Of a stretch of 64,000 bases of DNA, positions 1-7,390 are shown one piece after another. Under the pieces are notes generated by a model, which worked only from the letters and a program-made list of their open reading frames with translations, had not been told where the DNA came from and ran no database searches. The stretch is taken from the NCBI RefSeq assembly GCF_017874735.1, contig NZ_JAGGLV010000027.1, forward strand, positions 32,943 through 96,942, written 5' to 3'. The stretch is from Paenibacillus silagei. GTDB lineage: Bacteria; Bacillota; Bacilli; Paenibacillales; Paenibacillaceae. Both the position numbers and the translations under genes were made by a program. Every line of letters begins with the position of its first letter. Positions within the stretch are counted from its first letter, which is position 1.

Positions 1-347
1 AATTATTCAACCCTGTATCGATCGAACCGGCCCCCAGACCCAGCGGTAAGGCCAGCAGAGCCACCCACACGACGGAAGAGGAATAAGAGAAGCCGAGCAG
101 GGCCAGAGCGGTTACCGCCACGCTGATAAAAGTAACCAACCCCGTCCCGAGCCGCTTCAGCACCACACTGCTGGCCAAGCTTGAGATAATCGTCCCGGCG
201 ACTACTATCATCGACAGCAGTCCGGCCAGCTCGACCGGCGCCCCGAAATCCAGCCGGATAATCGGCCAGGCTGCGCCAAGCATCGAATCTGGCAGTCCCA
301 GGCTGATGAACGCCAGATAAATAATGATTAAGAACACCGTTGCCATG
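1..347 (-). CDS. MFS transporter, N-terminal part (runs off window)
   Basis: The reading frame is open from the window edge to an ATG at 345-347 and is preceded by a good ribosome binding site (AGGAGGG, 5 bases of spacing). The visible 115 residues are very hydrophobic and look like the first three to four membrane helices of a major facilitator superfamily permease. The start MATVFLIIIYLAFISLGLPD, followed by a Gly/Pro-containing first helix, is typical of the sugar-type MFS families. The substrate cannot be told from this part. The gene is transcribed leftwards, downstream of the terminator at 500-530, and has its own upstream region with a possible leader peptide and an inverted repeat. 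Confidence 0.75.
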
Positions 348-378
348 TTTCCCTCCTATCCCTTCCCTTGCAGGTGAA

Positions 379-426
379 CTACACCATCGATAGAGTTGCA
401 AGCTTCTTGAATGCAACCTTTTTCAT
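379..426 (-). CDS. possible 15-aa leader peptide or decayed signal peptide upstream of the MFS gene
   Basis: A GAGGGG ribosome binding site 8 bases upstream serves an ATG opening the frame MKKVAFKKLATLSMV, which ends in TAG. The peptide has the charged start of a lipoprotein or signal peptide but stops before the hydrophobic core is complete. It ends 31 bases before the MFS start. It could be a translated leader that affects expression of the MFS gene, or the stump of a lost secreted-protein gene. There is no direct evidence of translation beyond the ribosome binding site. Confidence 0.3.
   Translation of the reverse strand: MKKVAFKKLATLSMV
395..417. promoter_or_regulatory. inverted repeat upstream of the MFS gene, possible operator
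   Basis: GTTGCA and TGCAAC arms are separated by 11 bases, inside the small leader frame and about 50 bases upstream of the MFS start. Reading leftwards, TTGCAT followed 18 bases later by TATCGA could be a promoter overlapping the repeat. The assignment rests on symmetry only. Confidence 0.25.
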
Positions 427-499
427 TTGCGTTTCCCCTCGTTACTATATCACTTTGCATGATTATTTTATAATATTCTTCCGTTCTGGTTACAGCTGC

Positions 500-530
500 A
501 AAATAGCCCGGCAGAGTGACTCTGCCGGGC
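500..530. terminator. rho-independent terminator of the por operon
   Basis: The 11-bp stem GCCCGGCAGAG/CTCTGCCGGGC with a 3-base loop lies 60 bases after the porAB stop. On the minus strand it is followed by TATTTT. Confidence 0.85.
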
Positions 531-590
531 GGGTACTAACTTTAGCTATTGCTTGCTTACAAATGCTAAGACTCCAATAGACCTTACACC

Positions 591-2897
591 TTACAAGTCT
601 GGATGCTCATGCTTCGCCTTGAGGCGGCTCCAGCGGCGCTGAACTTCACCCTCGAAGCTGCGCAGGGCCGGTTCATTCTCCGGCTTCAGCAGATGGCGGG
701 TCTTGCCCATCGTCTTCAGCCAGGCAGATACTTCTATCCGTTTGTCCTTGTCTTCCGGGTTATAGGTGATACTCGTAATTCCCTGCTCTACTTCATAGAG
801 CGGGAAGAAGCAGGATTCGACAGCCAGGGACACGATATCTGTGCCGTCCTTGTCGTCGCTCATCCAGTTCAGCGGACAGGCAATAAGAATCTTGCCGTAG
901 ACCAGACCTTCATTCTGCGCATACCACTGGGCCTTCGCCGCCTTCTTCAGCATATCCTGCGGATAAGCTTCACAGCCGGTGAAGACATAAGGAATGTTGG
1001 TAGCTGCCATAATCTGCGCTGTATCCTTGTGCTGGGTCACCTTGCCCTGCTGGGTTTTGCCGATGCTTGAGGTGGAAGTCCGGTGTCCAAGCGGTGTCGA
1101 ATAGGACTGCTGCGCCCCTGTATTCATATATCCTTCGTTATCATATTCCACGATGATCATCTTGTGGCCGCGCAGCGCTGCACCGATCGCAGGTCCCATC
1201 CCGATGTCCATCCCGCCGTCGCCGGTAACCATAACGAACGTGAAGTCTTCCTTCAGTCCCAGCCCGTCAAGCTCACCGCGGCGTTTGCGTTCCCAGAACA
1301 TCTCAACCACGCCGGACAGTGTAGCTGCCCCATTCTGGAACAGGTTGTGGATGAACGTCGATTTATGGGAGGAATACGGATAGCCGGTAGTCGTTACCAT
1401 CGCGCAGCCGGTGTGGTAGAGCGCTACGATATCCCCTTCGATCCCTTTGAAGAACAGCTCCAGCCCGGAGAAAATCCCGCAGCCCGGACATGCCCCATGT
1501 CCTGGAGACAGACGTCTTGGCTTCTTCATCAGCGAACGGACCGGCGGAACTCTGACACTCAGCTTGCCGGTCTCTTCGTTCTGAGTTACCGTGATCAGGC
1601 CGGTCTTCAGCTTATCGAAGTCCATCGGCTTCAAGAGGCGCTTCGGCGCATTCTCCGGCGCCCCCGGATTGTGGCCATAGTAATCAAAAGGAATCTCTAC
1701 ACGGTCCGCAACAACGGCATCCATAGCCAGCTGGAAGAAGTGGTGTCCGTCTTCGGCATAGAAGTCTTTACCGCCCAGACCGTAGATCCGGCTAATCACC
1801 TTAGTCGTTGTATTGCCGTAAGTGAACAGTGCCGCCTTAATCTCGTTCACCATGTTACCGCCGTGTCCGCCGACCGAATCGGCACGGTCACCTACAGTAA
1901 TGGCTTTGACATGCTTCAGCGCTTCAGCAATCTGCTTCTGCGGGAACGGACGGATCATGTTCGGGGAGATCGCCCCTGCCTTGATTCCCTGCTCACGGAG
2001 CTGATCCACTACGTCCTTAATGATCTCCGAAGCCGAGTTCATCAAGAAGACGGCGACATCGGCATCCTCCATCCGGTACTGCTCGATCATCTCATAATGG
2101 CGTCCGGTCAGCTCTGCGAATTCCTGGGCGATTTCTTCAAAGACTTCACCCGCATTGTACATCGCAACGGATTGCTGATAGCGGTTGTTGATGTAATCCG
2201 GTTCATTCATGTAAGGTCCCACAGTGACCGGATTGTTACGGTCCAGCGTATCGGTGAAGCCGGCAGGCGGTTGTTCGCCAACGAACTTGTGAACATCCTC
2301 ACGGTGGGCAAAAGCCTGTACCCGGCGCTTCTGGTGCGAAGTGAAGTAACCGTCAGAGGCTACCATCACCGGCAGCCGGACTTTGGCGTGTTCCGCCAGC
2401 TTCAGGGCCATCAGGTTCATATCATAGACCGACTGCGGATCACGGCACATCAGGATCGGCCAGCCGGTGTTCAGGGCAAAGTACAGATCCGAGTGGTCTC
2501 CGTGAATATTCAGCGGTCCCGAGATCGAACGGCAGACCAGGTTCATGACCATCGGCATCCGCGTACCTGCTTGTACAGGCAATTGCTCCAGCATAAACAT
2601 GTATCCTTGAGCGCTCGTTGCGTTGAACACACGGCCGCCTGCCGTCGAAGCACCATAGCAGATCCCGGCGGAGCTATGCTCGCCGTCGGACGGTACCAGC
2701 ATAATATCGTGCTGGCCGCTGGCCTTCATCGTATCGAGGAACTGGGCCACCTCAGTCGATGGGGAGATCGGGAAATAACCCATGACATGATAGTTAATCT
2801 GATGCGCGGCATAGGCCGCCATTTCATTGCCGGACTCGTATAGGAATTTCTGCTCCACCTTGGCGGAGCCTAGTTCTTTTTCATAATCAATAGCCAC
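591..2897 (-). CDS. 2-oxoacid:ferredoxin oxidoreductase, fused alpha and beta (TPP) subunits
   Basis: This 768-residue protein fuses the pyrimidine-binding alpha domain (about residues 10-430) to the thiamine-diphosphate-binding beta domain (about 460-768) of the pyruvate/2-oxoacid:ferredoxin oxidoreductase family. The beta part shows GHGACPGCG with C470 and C473, C498 in HTGCAM, and the TPP/Mg motif GDGGMDIG near 559 followed by YDNEGYMNTG. The reaction is CoA-dependent oxidation of a 2-oxoacid such as pyruvate with reduction of ferredoxin. I chose the GTG at 2895-2897 because AAAGGTGG sits 8 bases upstream; an in-frame extension further upstream overlaps the preceding gene and has no ribosome binding site. 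It is the second gene of the operon, 26 bases after the gamma/delta gene. The exact 2-oxoacid is not certain. Confidence 0.9.
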   Translation of the reverse strand: MAIDYEKELGSAKVEQKFLYESGNEMAAYAAHQINYHVMGYFPISPSTEVAQFLDTMKASGQHDIMLVPSDGEHSSAGICYGASTAGGRVFNATSAQGYMFMLEQLPVQAGTRMPMVMNLVCRSISGPLNIHGDHSDLYFALNTGWPILMCRDPQSVYDMNLMALKLAEHAKVRLPVMVASDGYFTSHQKRRVQAFAHREDVHKFVGEQPPAGFTDTLDRNNPVTVGPYMNEPDYINNRYQQSVAMYNAGEVFEEIAQEFAELTGRHYEMIEQYRMEDADVAVFLMNSASEIIKDVVDQLREQGIKAGAISPNMIRPFPQKQIAEALKHVKAITVGDRADSVGGHGGNMVNEIKAALFTYGNTTTKVISRIYGLGGKDFYAEDGHHFFQLAMDAVVADRVEIPFDYYGHNPGAPENAPKRLLKPMDFDKLKTGLITVTQNEETGKLSVRVPPVRSLMKKPRRLSPGHGACPGCGIFSGLELFFKGIEGDIVALYHTGCAMVTTTGYPYSSHKSTFIHNLFQNGAATLSGVVEMFWERKRRGELDGLGLKEDFTFVMVTGDGGMDIGMGPAIGAALRGHKMIIVEYDNEGYMNTGAQQSYSTPLGHRTSTSSIGKTQQGKVTQHKDTAQIMAATNIPYVFTGCEAYPQDMLKKAAKAQWYAQNEGLVYGKILIACPLNWMSDDKDGTDIVSLAVESCFFPLYEVEQGITSITYNPEDKDKRIEVSAWLKTMGKTRHLLKPENEPALRSFEGEVQRRWSRLKAKHEHPDL

Positions 2898-2923
2898 AAT
2901 GTATTCCACCTTTCTTCCGGGTT

Positions 2924-3940
2924 TTAGACTGGAGTAACCAGATCGAACTGATGCTTCACGGCATGGCTGTCCGCATAGCCTTCCTTCTCCCTCATGCTGG
3001 ATAATGCCGAGGTCGGGCAGGCACCGATGCATTTCAGGCAGCCTTTACAGTACTGGTAGTCAATACCGAGCAGGAACATCTGCGAACGGCCCTTGCGGTC
3101 CAGGCGCTCTTCCCACACGAAGCATTGGTCAGGACATACCGTGTCACACTGTGCGCAGTTGATACAGGACTCGATCTCAAATGCCGGAAGCATACCGGAA
3201 CGGGAGATGCTGAGATTCTTCAGGAAGCTGCCGCCCGGATTCGTGATCGTTCCGCCCATCGGCTGAGTCTCATAACCGAGAGCCGAGATATCGGAACGGA
3301 CATATTCCGGCATGCTGTCGCCGGCAGCCAGCTCGAACTGCATGAATTTCACTTCATTGTAGCCGCGCTCGAAGGTCGTGATGGCCGACTGGACGGCCTG
3401 CGGATATTTTTTGCCGAGCGACTTCTCAATGACGCCCTTCATGATATCCGTATCCAGGAACGGGCAGAGCCGGAACAGCGCCCCGAGCATGGCCATGTTA
3501 ACACGGTTCTTCTCCTTGAGTGCGATGCTGGTAGCATCGATTACCGCAATCGTGCCGGCCTTCATCTTCAGCAGCTCTCTGAGTTCTTCCGGCGTCTTGG
3601 CCGAGTTCACAAGAACGGTGCTGTGTTCATGAATTCCGCTGGTTACATTAACGGTCTTGGCAAGTGCTTCGTGGAATACGCCGACAACATGCGGACGCTC
3701 GACTGGTGAAGTATCGCGGATATGGGTATCCATATCACAGAAGCGGATGTGAGCCTTAACCGCAGACCCCTTCTTCTCCGAACCGTACGATGAGAAGCTG
3801 ACGCCGTTCAGCCCTGCGCCGACCACTCCTGCTTCCGCCAGCATTTTACCTGCCAGGTTCGCGCCCAGGCCTCCAATGGATTCCAGACGAATCTCAAAGA
3901 ATCCCAGCTCATTTACTATTGGCAATTGTACCACCGACAT
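2924..3940 (-). CDS. 2-oxoacid:ferredoxin oxidoreductase, fused gamma and delta (ferredoxin) subunits
   Basis: The protein has 338 residues. The N-terminal 200 residues match the gamma subunit (SIGGLGANLAGKMLAEAG, a domain seen in all PorG proteins). The C-terminus is a two-[4Fe-4S] ferredoxin domain with C259, C262, C265, C269 and C298, C301, C304, C308. The extra C273 follows the first cluster motif. It would carry electrons from the TPP domain of the adjacent fused alpha/beta subunit to ferredoxin. The ATG at 3938-3940 is only two bases from the AGAAAGGGG ribosome binding site, so GTG at 3932-3934 (8 bases away) may be the true start; the protein would differ by two residues. It is the first gene of a two-gene operon. 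Confidence 0.9.
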   Translation of the reverse strand: MSVVQLPIVNELGFFEIRLESIGGLGANLAGKMLAEAGVVGAGLNGVSFSSYGSEKKGSAVKAHIRFCDMDTHIRDTSPVERPHVVGVFHEALAKTVNVTSGIHEHSTVLVNSAKTPEELRELLKMKAGTIAVIDATSIALKEKNRVNMAMLGALFRLCPFLDTDIMKGVIEKSLGKKYPQAVQSAITTFERGYNEVKFMQFELAAGDSMPEYVRSDISALGYETQPMGGTITNPGGSFLKNLSISRSGMLPAFEIESCINCAQCDTVCPDQCFVWEERLDRKGRSQMFLLGIDYQYCKGCLKCIGACPTSALSSMREKEGYADSHAVKHQFDLVTPV

Positions 3941-4071
3941 AACCCCTTTCTTAGTACATCCTTTTGACTTTTTAGAGCGATTGTAACTTGATTTTGCAAG
4001 CCGCGAAGTGACAAATCTTGCATTTTCCACGCTCAGGAAATCACAATTCTTTATAGATTCGGGCAGGTTCC

Positions 4072-4101
4072 TTTATACGCGACAGTGCGGTGTAATTTCA
4101 A
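4072..4101 (-). promoter_or_regulatory. sigma-A-like promoter of the por operon
   Basis: On the minus strand TTGAAA (4096-4101) and TATAAA (4072-4077) are separated by 18 bases, about 130 bases upstream of the first por gene. The rest of 3941-4335 is AT-rich and shows no gene. Confidence 0.45.
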
Positions 4102-4335
4102 TAGAAGGAAAGCTTCCATGAAAACGACAAAATGTGAAAATTCTGTGTAATTCCGCACTTTCCCAAGCAAACTGTGGATGAGATGTCATCCTTAATTTAG
4201 CAATAAAATTAAAAATTAAGATGTTAAAAATATCACAGAATATTTGGTGTACAATAAATCTGCAATATCGTCAATGATAATTGTCCACTTTTTATGTTAT
4301 AATATTTTTTCGATTTAATAATCGTTAGTGCCATT

Positions 4336-4392
4336 AAGCATACATAAAATAACCCGTCAGACGTAAGACTACGGGTTATTTTATGTATGCTT
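4336..4392. terminator. 57-bp perfect inverted repeat, probable bidirectional terminator or island-edge element
   Basis: Two perfectly complementary 22-bp arms (4336-4357 and 4371-4392) flank a 13-base loop. The inner part, AACCCGT/ACGGGTT followed by ATTTTA, could end transcription in either direction. The arms are longer and more perfect than most terminators here. The element sits 150 bases beyond the stop of the unknown gene at 4543, at the left edge of the AT-rich island. Apart from it and a few promoter-like AT tracts, I see nothing else in 4102-4542. Confidence 0.55.
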
Positions 4393-4542
4393 GAATACAA
4401 AACGATTTAGATGAACTTAGAAATAAGGAGCTTACTCTCTCAACGATTTATTTACGATCAGAACCAGTGTCAATTAACTGACTGCAAGAATAATTATTTA
4501 TAGTGATCTCCTGATATTTCTACTCTCATTAGAAGCCCAGAT

Positions 4543-5505
4543 TTAAGAAAATTCAGTAGATTCTTTATCATCTTCATCAGTAGGTTGTTGATCTTCTTCA
4601 ACAGAACCTTGTGTTGATTCTTGCAATTCTTTTACTGAATTAGACTGTATTAATTTAGGATATGAAGGAAATTTATCTTTAGTATCTTTTGGAGCATTTA
4701 AAGCAGGGTGGATCTCTGCTCCCTCATAAATCAATCTGGTGAAAGTTATCACAACATGCTCAAATTTACTTAAATATTCTGGAGTGTTATTATTTATTGG
4801 AGAATTTTCCAAAAGTTCCGTAGCATGAACTTTACTTACATTAGTTAGGCTTTCATCTAGAGCCTTAACTAACAATTCTTGCGCGTCTGCAGTAGCATTT
4901 AATGATCTAGCAGCTGCCTTTAGAGTTTCAGTTTCATAATATTTTGATTTTAAATTTAATGCTGTGTTTACAATATTGCCTATTATCGAAACAGCGGCAG
5001 AAGTTCCTAAACCAATTGAAATCCATAAAGAACCTGACTCAAAGTTCTCCAATTCCACCTTTCCATTGATATCTTTATTAACAACCACAATTTCTAAGAT
5101 ATTATTCAAATCGTTAAAGAATTTCGATGTATCCTTTAAACTTTTAAAGTTAGGAAGCTTTACATCAATTGATTCCGAGGATTCTGGAGGAATTGAAATA
5201 TGTGCAACATCTAAAATGGAATCAATTTTCTTTTTAATATATTGTTCAGCACGTTCCAAATTCAGTTTTGCAGATTTATCAACATCAACATAGTCCACTG
5301 AAGATTTATTCGAATAGATATAGTCCATACCTTTAAGTATTTCTATTTCTGCATCGATAAATCCAATCTGAGACAAATTGTCAATATTAAAAATAGTCTG
5401 TTTATAATTATGTACTCTAAAATCCCCGTTGCTTAAAGCCTGTATTTTAAAAGATATTTCAGGTTTAAGGTCTTGTACAATGCTAGCTATTTCACTTAAT
5501 CTCAT
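4543..5505 (-). CDS. unknown protein with one hydrophobic segment and acidic tail
   Basis: The protein has 320 residues and I do not recognise its family. Residues 1-155 look soluble and alpha/beta. Residues about 160-183, following an ENFESGSLWI motif, form a glycine-rich hydrophobic stretch long enough for one membrane span. Residues 185-255 are helical and Ala/Glu-rich. The last 25 residues are acidic and glutamine-rich. I chose the ATG at 5503-5505 because AGGAGG lies 6 bases upstream; an in-frame upstream extension lacks a ribosome binding site. Base composition is AT-rich like the radical SAM gene upstream and unlike the rest of the window, suggesting joint acquisition. It has its own promoter (5578-5605). 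A role in export of, or immunity to, the putative peptide is possible but unproven. Confidence 0.7.
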   Translation of the reverse strand: MRLSEIASIVQDLKPEISFKIQALSNGDFRVHNYKQTIFNIDNLSQIGFIDAEIEILKGMDYIYSNKSSVDYVDVDKSAKLNLERAEQYIKKKIDSILDVAHISIPPESSESIDVKLPNFKSLKDTSKFFNDLNNILEIVVVNKDINGKVELENFESGSLWISIGLGTSAAVSIIGNIVNTALNLKSKYYETETLKAAARSLNATADAQELLVKALDESLTNVSKVHATELLENSPINNNTPEYLSKFEHVVITFTRLIYEGAEIHPALNAPKDTKDKFPSYPKLIQSNSVKELQESTQGSVEEDQQPTDEDDKESTEFS

Positions 5506-5577
5506 AATAGTCCTCCTACTTTTTAAATGTTTAGAATCTAATGCGAACATAAAATACAAATAACTATAAATCTTTTG

Positions 5578-5605
5578 ATTATATAACAGTTGTTCTACTC
5601 AGCAA
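5578..5605 (-). promoter_or_regulatory. promoter of the unknown gene in the AT-rich island
   Basis: On the minus strand TTGCTG (5600-5605) and a perfect TATAAT (5578-5583) are 16 bases apart, 73 bases upstream of the start codon. The rest of the 320-base gap 5506-5825 is AT-rich and without a convincing gene. Confidence 0.5.
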
Positions 5606-5825
5606 GATCAAGCTTTATTATAGTTGTTTGTGTAACAATTTGTAAATCAAAAAACTTGCCTCCTCAACATTCAATATAATGTAAAAAGACTTAGTGGCTT
5701 CCATTTCAAAATAATAACAGTACACTCTAAGTTAAGTCCTAAAAACTTACTCCCAATTATTTTCATTCCACTTATAACTTCTATTGTTTAAAGCATTTAT
5801 TACAGGTTATTTATCCATTTTAAAT

Positions 5826-6905
5826 TTATTTATTCTGAATCGAATTCATCGCAAGGCAAGAGTAACTCATAATTATCTTACACTCACTTTCAATAGGTGC
5901 TATCTTCTCAGAATCATGATAGAAATACATTCTTGCAGGGCATGATCGGCATAAGCTTTTTACAGGGCATGTACTGCAAGCTTCATAGTCTTCTTTTTTC
6001 GGGATTATTTCTACTGGTCCATCAACATTCTGAAACGTTCCCAAACTGAAGGAAACCTGATTATTAAACATATGACAAGGATACGTTTCACCTGTTGGAT
6101 TCACTGCAAAATTATTTATACCAGCTCCGCAAAATCTCTGACTTATTCCTTTAGGTTTATTTAATAATGAATCATAGGATTTGTGTAATCCGGCATGGTT
6201 CAGTGTCCCACAAGATTTACATTCATCAATTGCATGCTTAAACAATTCTATAGCCGAGTTATATAGATTATTTTTGTAATCTTCTTTCGATGAATTGTTT
6301 ACATATTCCGACTTGGCATCCAATTGTTCTGTAATAATAATTTTATTGGGCCCAAATGACTGTAGGTATTTATATATTGATAATGGAGTATGAGAATTTT
6401 CTATATGTTCCTTGGTATAGGTACATTCAATAGAAAAAGGAATATTATGTTTCTTTAAAATTGAAATACCTTTAATTGCCTTGTCAAATGATCCATTTCC
6501 CGATTTAAGTTTTCTATTTGTGTTGTGAATTTCTTTGGGACCATCAATACTGATAGTGATATCAAAGCAATATTTTTTTGCAATTAATGCAAAGCGTTGA
6601 TTTACTCTAGTTCCGTTGCTTATTAATGTAAACAACGGCAATTCCTTTATTTTTCTCTCTTTAACTTTATTTTTCAAATGAATACAGAGCGACTCGATAG
6701 TATCAATAGCCAGCAACGGCTCTCCCCCAAAGAAAAATATTTCTTTGATTCCATTAAAAGCGTTCCAAAAATGCTCTACTATTTTAATTGCTTCTTCTTT
6801 TGACATTTGTCCTACAGGAAGGCCATAATCACCACCCATTGCATAACAATAGTTGCAATTTAAATTGCAATTGTGTGTAACTATTAAGGTAAGTTTTGAA
6901 AGCAT
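5826..6905 (-). CDS. radical SAM/SPASM peptide maturase
   Basis: The protein has 359 residues. The radical SAM cluster motif CNLNCNYC (C13, C17, C20) sits almost at the N-terminus, followed by the FFGGEP motif at 58-63 and SNGT at 96-99, as expected for a SAM-binding TIM barrel. The C-terminal SPASM domain carries C259, C277, C310, C313, C319, C322 and C342, ligands for auxiliary [4Fe-4S] clusters. Such enzymes install thioether, C-C or C-O bonds in ribosomal peptides. The gene lies 86 bases downstream of a small gene encoding a Gly/Cys-ended peptide, which is the probable substrate. There is no N-terminal RiPP recognition domain, unlike many sactisynthases. The start ATG has GGAGTG 8 bases upstream. 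It could instead be an anaerobic sulfatase-maturase-type enzyme, but no sulfatase is nearby. Confidence 0.85.
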   Translation of the reverse strand: MLSKLTLIVTHNCNLNCNYCYAMGGDYGLPVGQMSKEEAIKIVEHFWNAFNGIKEIFFFGGEPLLAIDTIESLCIHLKNKVKERKIKELPLFTLISNGTRVNQRFALIAKKYCFDITISIDGPKEIHNTNRKLKSGNGSFDKAIKGISILKKHNIPFSIECTYTKEHIENSHTPLSIYKYLQSFGPNKIIITEQLDAKSEYVNNSSKEDYKNNLYNSAIELFKHAIDECKSCGTLNHAGLHKSYDSLLNKPKGISQRFCGAGINNFAVNPTGETYPCHMFNNQVSFSLGTFQNVDGPVEIIPKKEDYEACSTCPVKSLCRSCPARMYFYHDSEKIAPIESECKIIMSYSCLAMNSIQNK

Positions 6906-6948
6906 ATTAACATCACTCCATCAAAGTTATATTTTTTTCAGTTTTGAT

Positions 6949-6971
6949 GGGCCCAAGAATTTCCTGAGCCC
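6949..6971 (-). promoter_or_regulatory. hairpin between precursor and maturase genes, possible attenuator
   Basis: A 10-bp stem with two G-U pairs and a 3-base loop starts 20 bases after the precursor stop codon. No T-run follows, so it should stabilise or partly terminate the precursor mRNA rather than end it, giving more precursor than maturase. Confidence 0.45.
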
Positions 6972-6991
6972 AAATAGTTAATTGTTTTTCA

Positions 6992-7237
6992 CTAACAACA
7001 ACCACCGCTCACAGAACCGCATCCTCCATCACCTCTAGCCATTGTTGCAGAATTCATCATTTTTAAAATTTTTTCAACATTGTTAGATTCTAGAGAGCTA
7101 ATAGAATCCGCATGTTTCAAAAACAGATCAACATATTCTCTAGTCTTTTCGATTTCAAACTGGTTACTTTCTTTAATAACCCTAACTAAATCATCAACTT
7201 TTAAATGACTTAAATCCGGAATACTTCTTATTGACAT
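6992..7237 (-). CDS. putative RiPP precursor peptide, Gly/Ser/Cys C-terminus
   Basis: The encoded peptide has 81 residues. Residues 1-66 are a charged helical leader (with IPDLSHLKVDDLVRVIK near the start). The end is Gly-rich and Cys-rich, MARGDGGCGSVSGGCC, with C73, C80 and C81 as the only cysteines. A small gene with a Cys-containing tail directly upstream of a radical SAM/SPASM enzyme is the usual layout of sactipeptide or ranthipeptide loci. The ATG at 7235-7237 has GGGGGTGG 5 bases upstream; the in-frame GTG three codons earlier is part of that ribosome binding site and is unlikely as start. I do not recognise the family. No dedicated peptidase or transporter gene is adjacent. Base composition is AT-rich like its two neighbours. 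Confidence 0.7.
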   Translation of the reverse strand: MSIRSIPDLSHLKVDDLVRVIKESNQFEIEKTREYVDLFLKHADSISSLESNNVEKILKMMNSATMARGDGGCGSVSGGCC

Positions 7238-7341
7238 ATTTTCCACCCCCTTTTTTTATGAGTCTGGACTAAAAAAGAATAAATATACTTTAAATATTTG
7301 AAATATAATGGCGTCTTCTTGAACAACTTGCCCTTACATCG

Positions 7342-7380
7342 AAAAAAAAGCAGCTTCACCGAATTACACCGGGAAGCTGC
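7342..7380 (-). terminator. rho-independent terminator of the GH8 gene
   Basis: The stem GCAGCTTC/GAAGCTGC is followed by eight T on the minus strand, 11 bases after the GH8 stop codon. It separates the GH8 gene from the RiPP-like island. Confidence 0.9.
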
Positions 7381-7390
7381 CGTGTACCGC

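Noticed and set aside
1083..2843. 586-codon open frame on the plus strand opposite porAB
   Set aside because: Antisense shadow of a well-supported gene in GC-rich DNA, with no ribosome binding site or recognisable domain.
5618..5650. 10-codon TTG-started frame with a GAGGAGG site upstream of the unknown island gene
   Set aside because: Start is TTG, product is very short and without features; the AT-rich gap makes such matches likely by chance.
6992..7246. GTG start three codons upstream for the RiPP-like precursor
   Set aside because: That GTG is part of the GGGGGTGG ribosome binding site of the downstream ATG.
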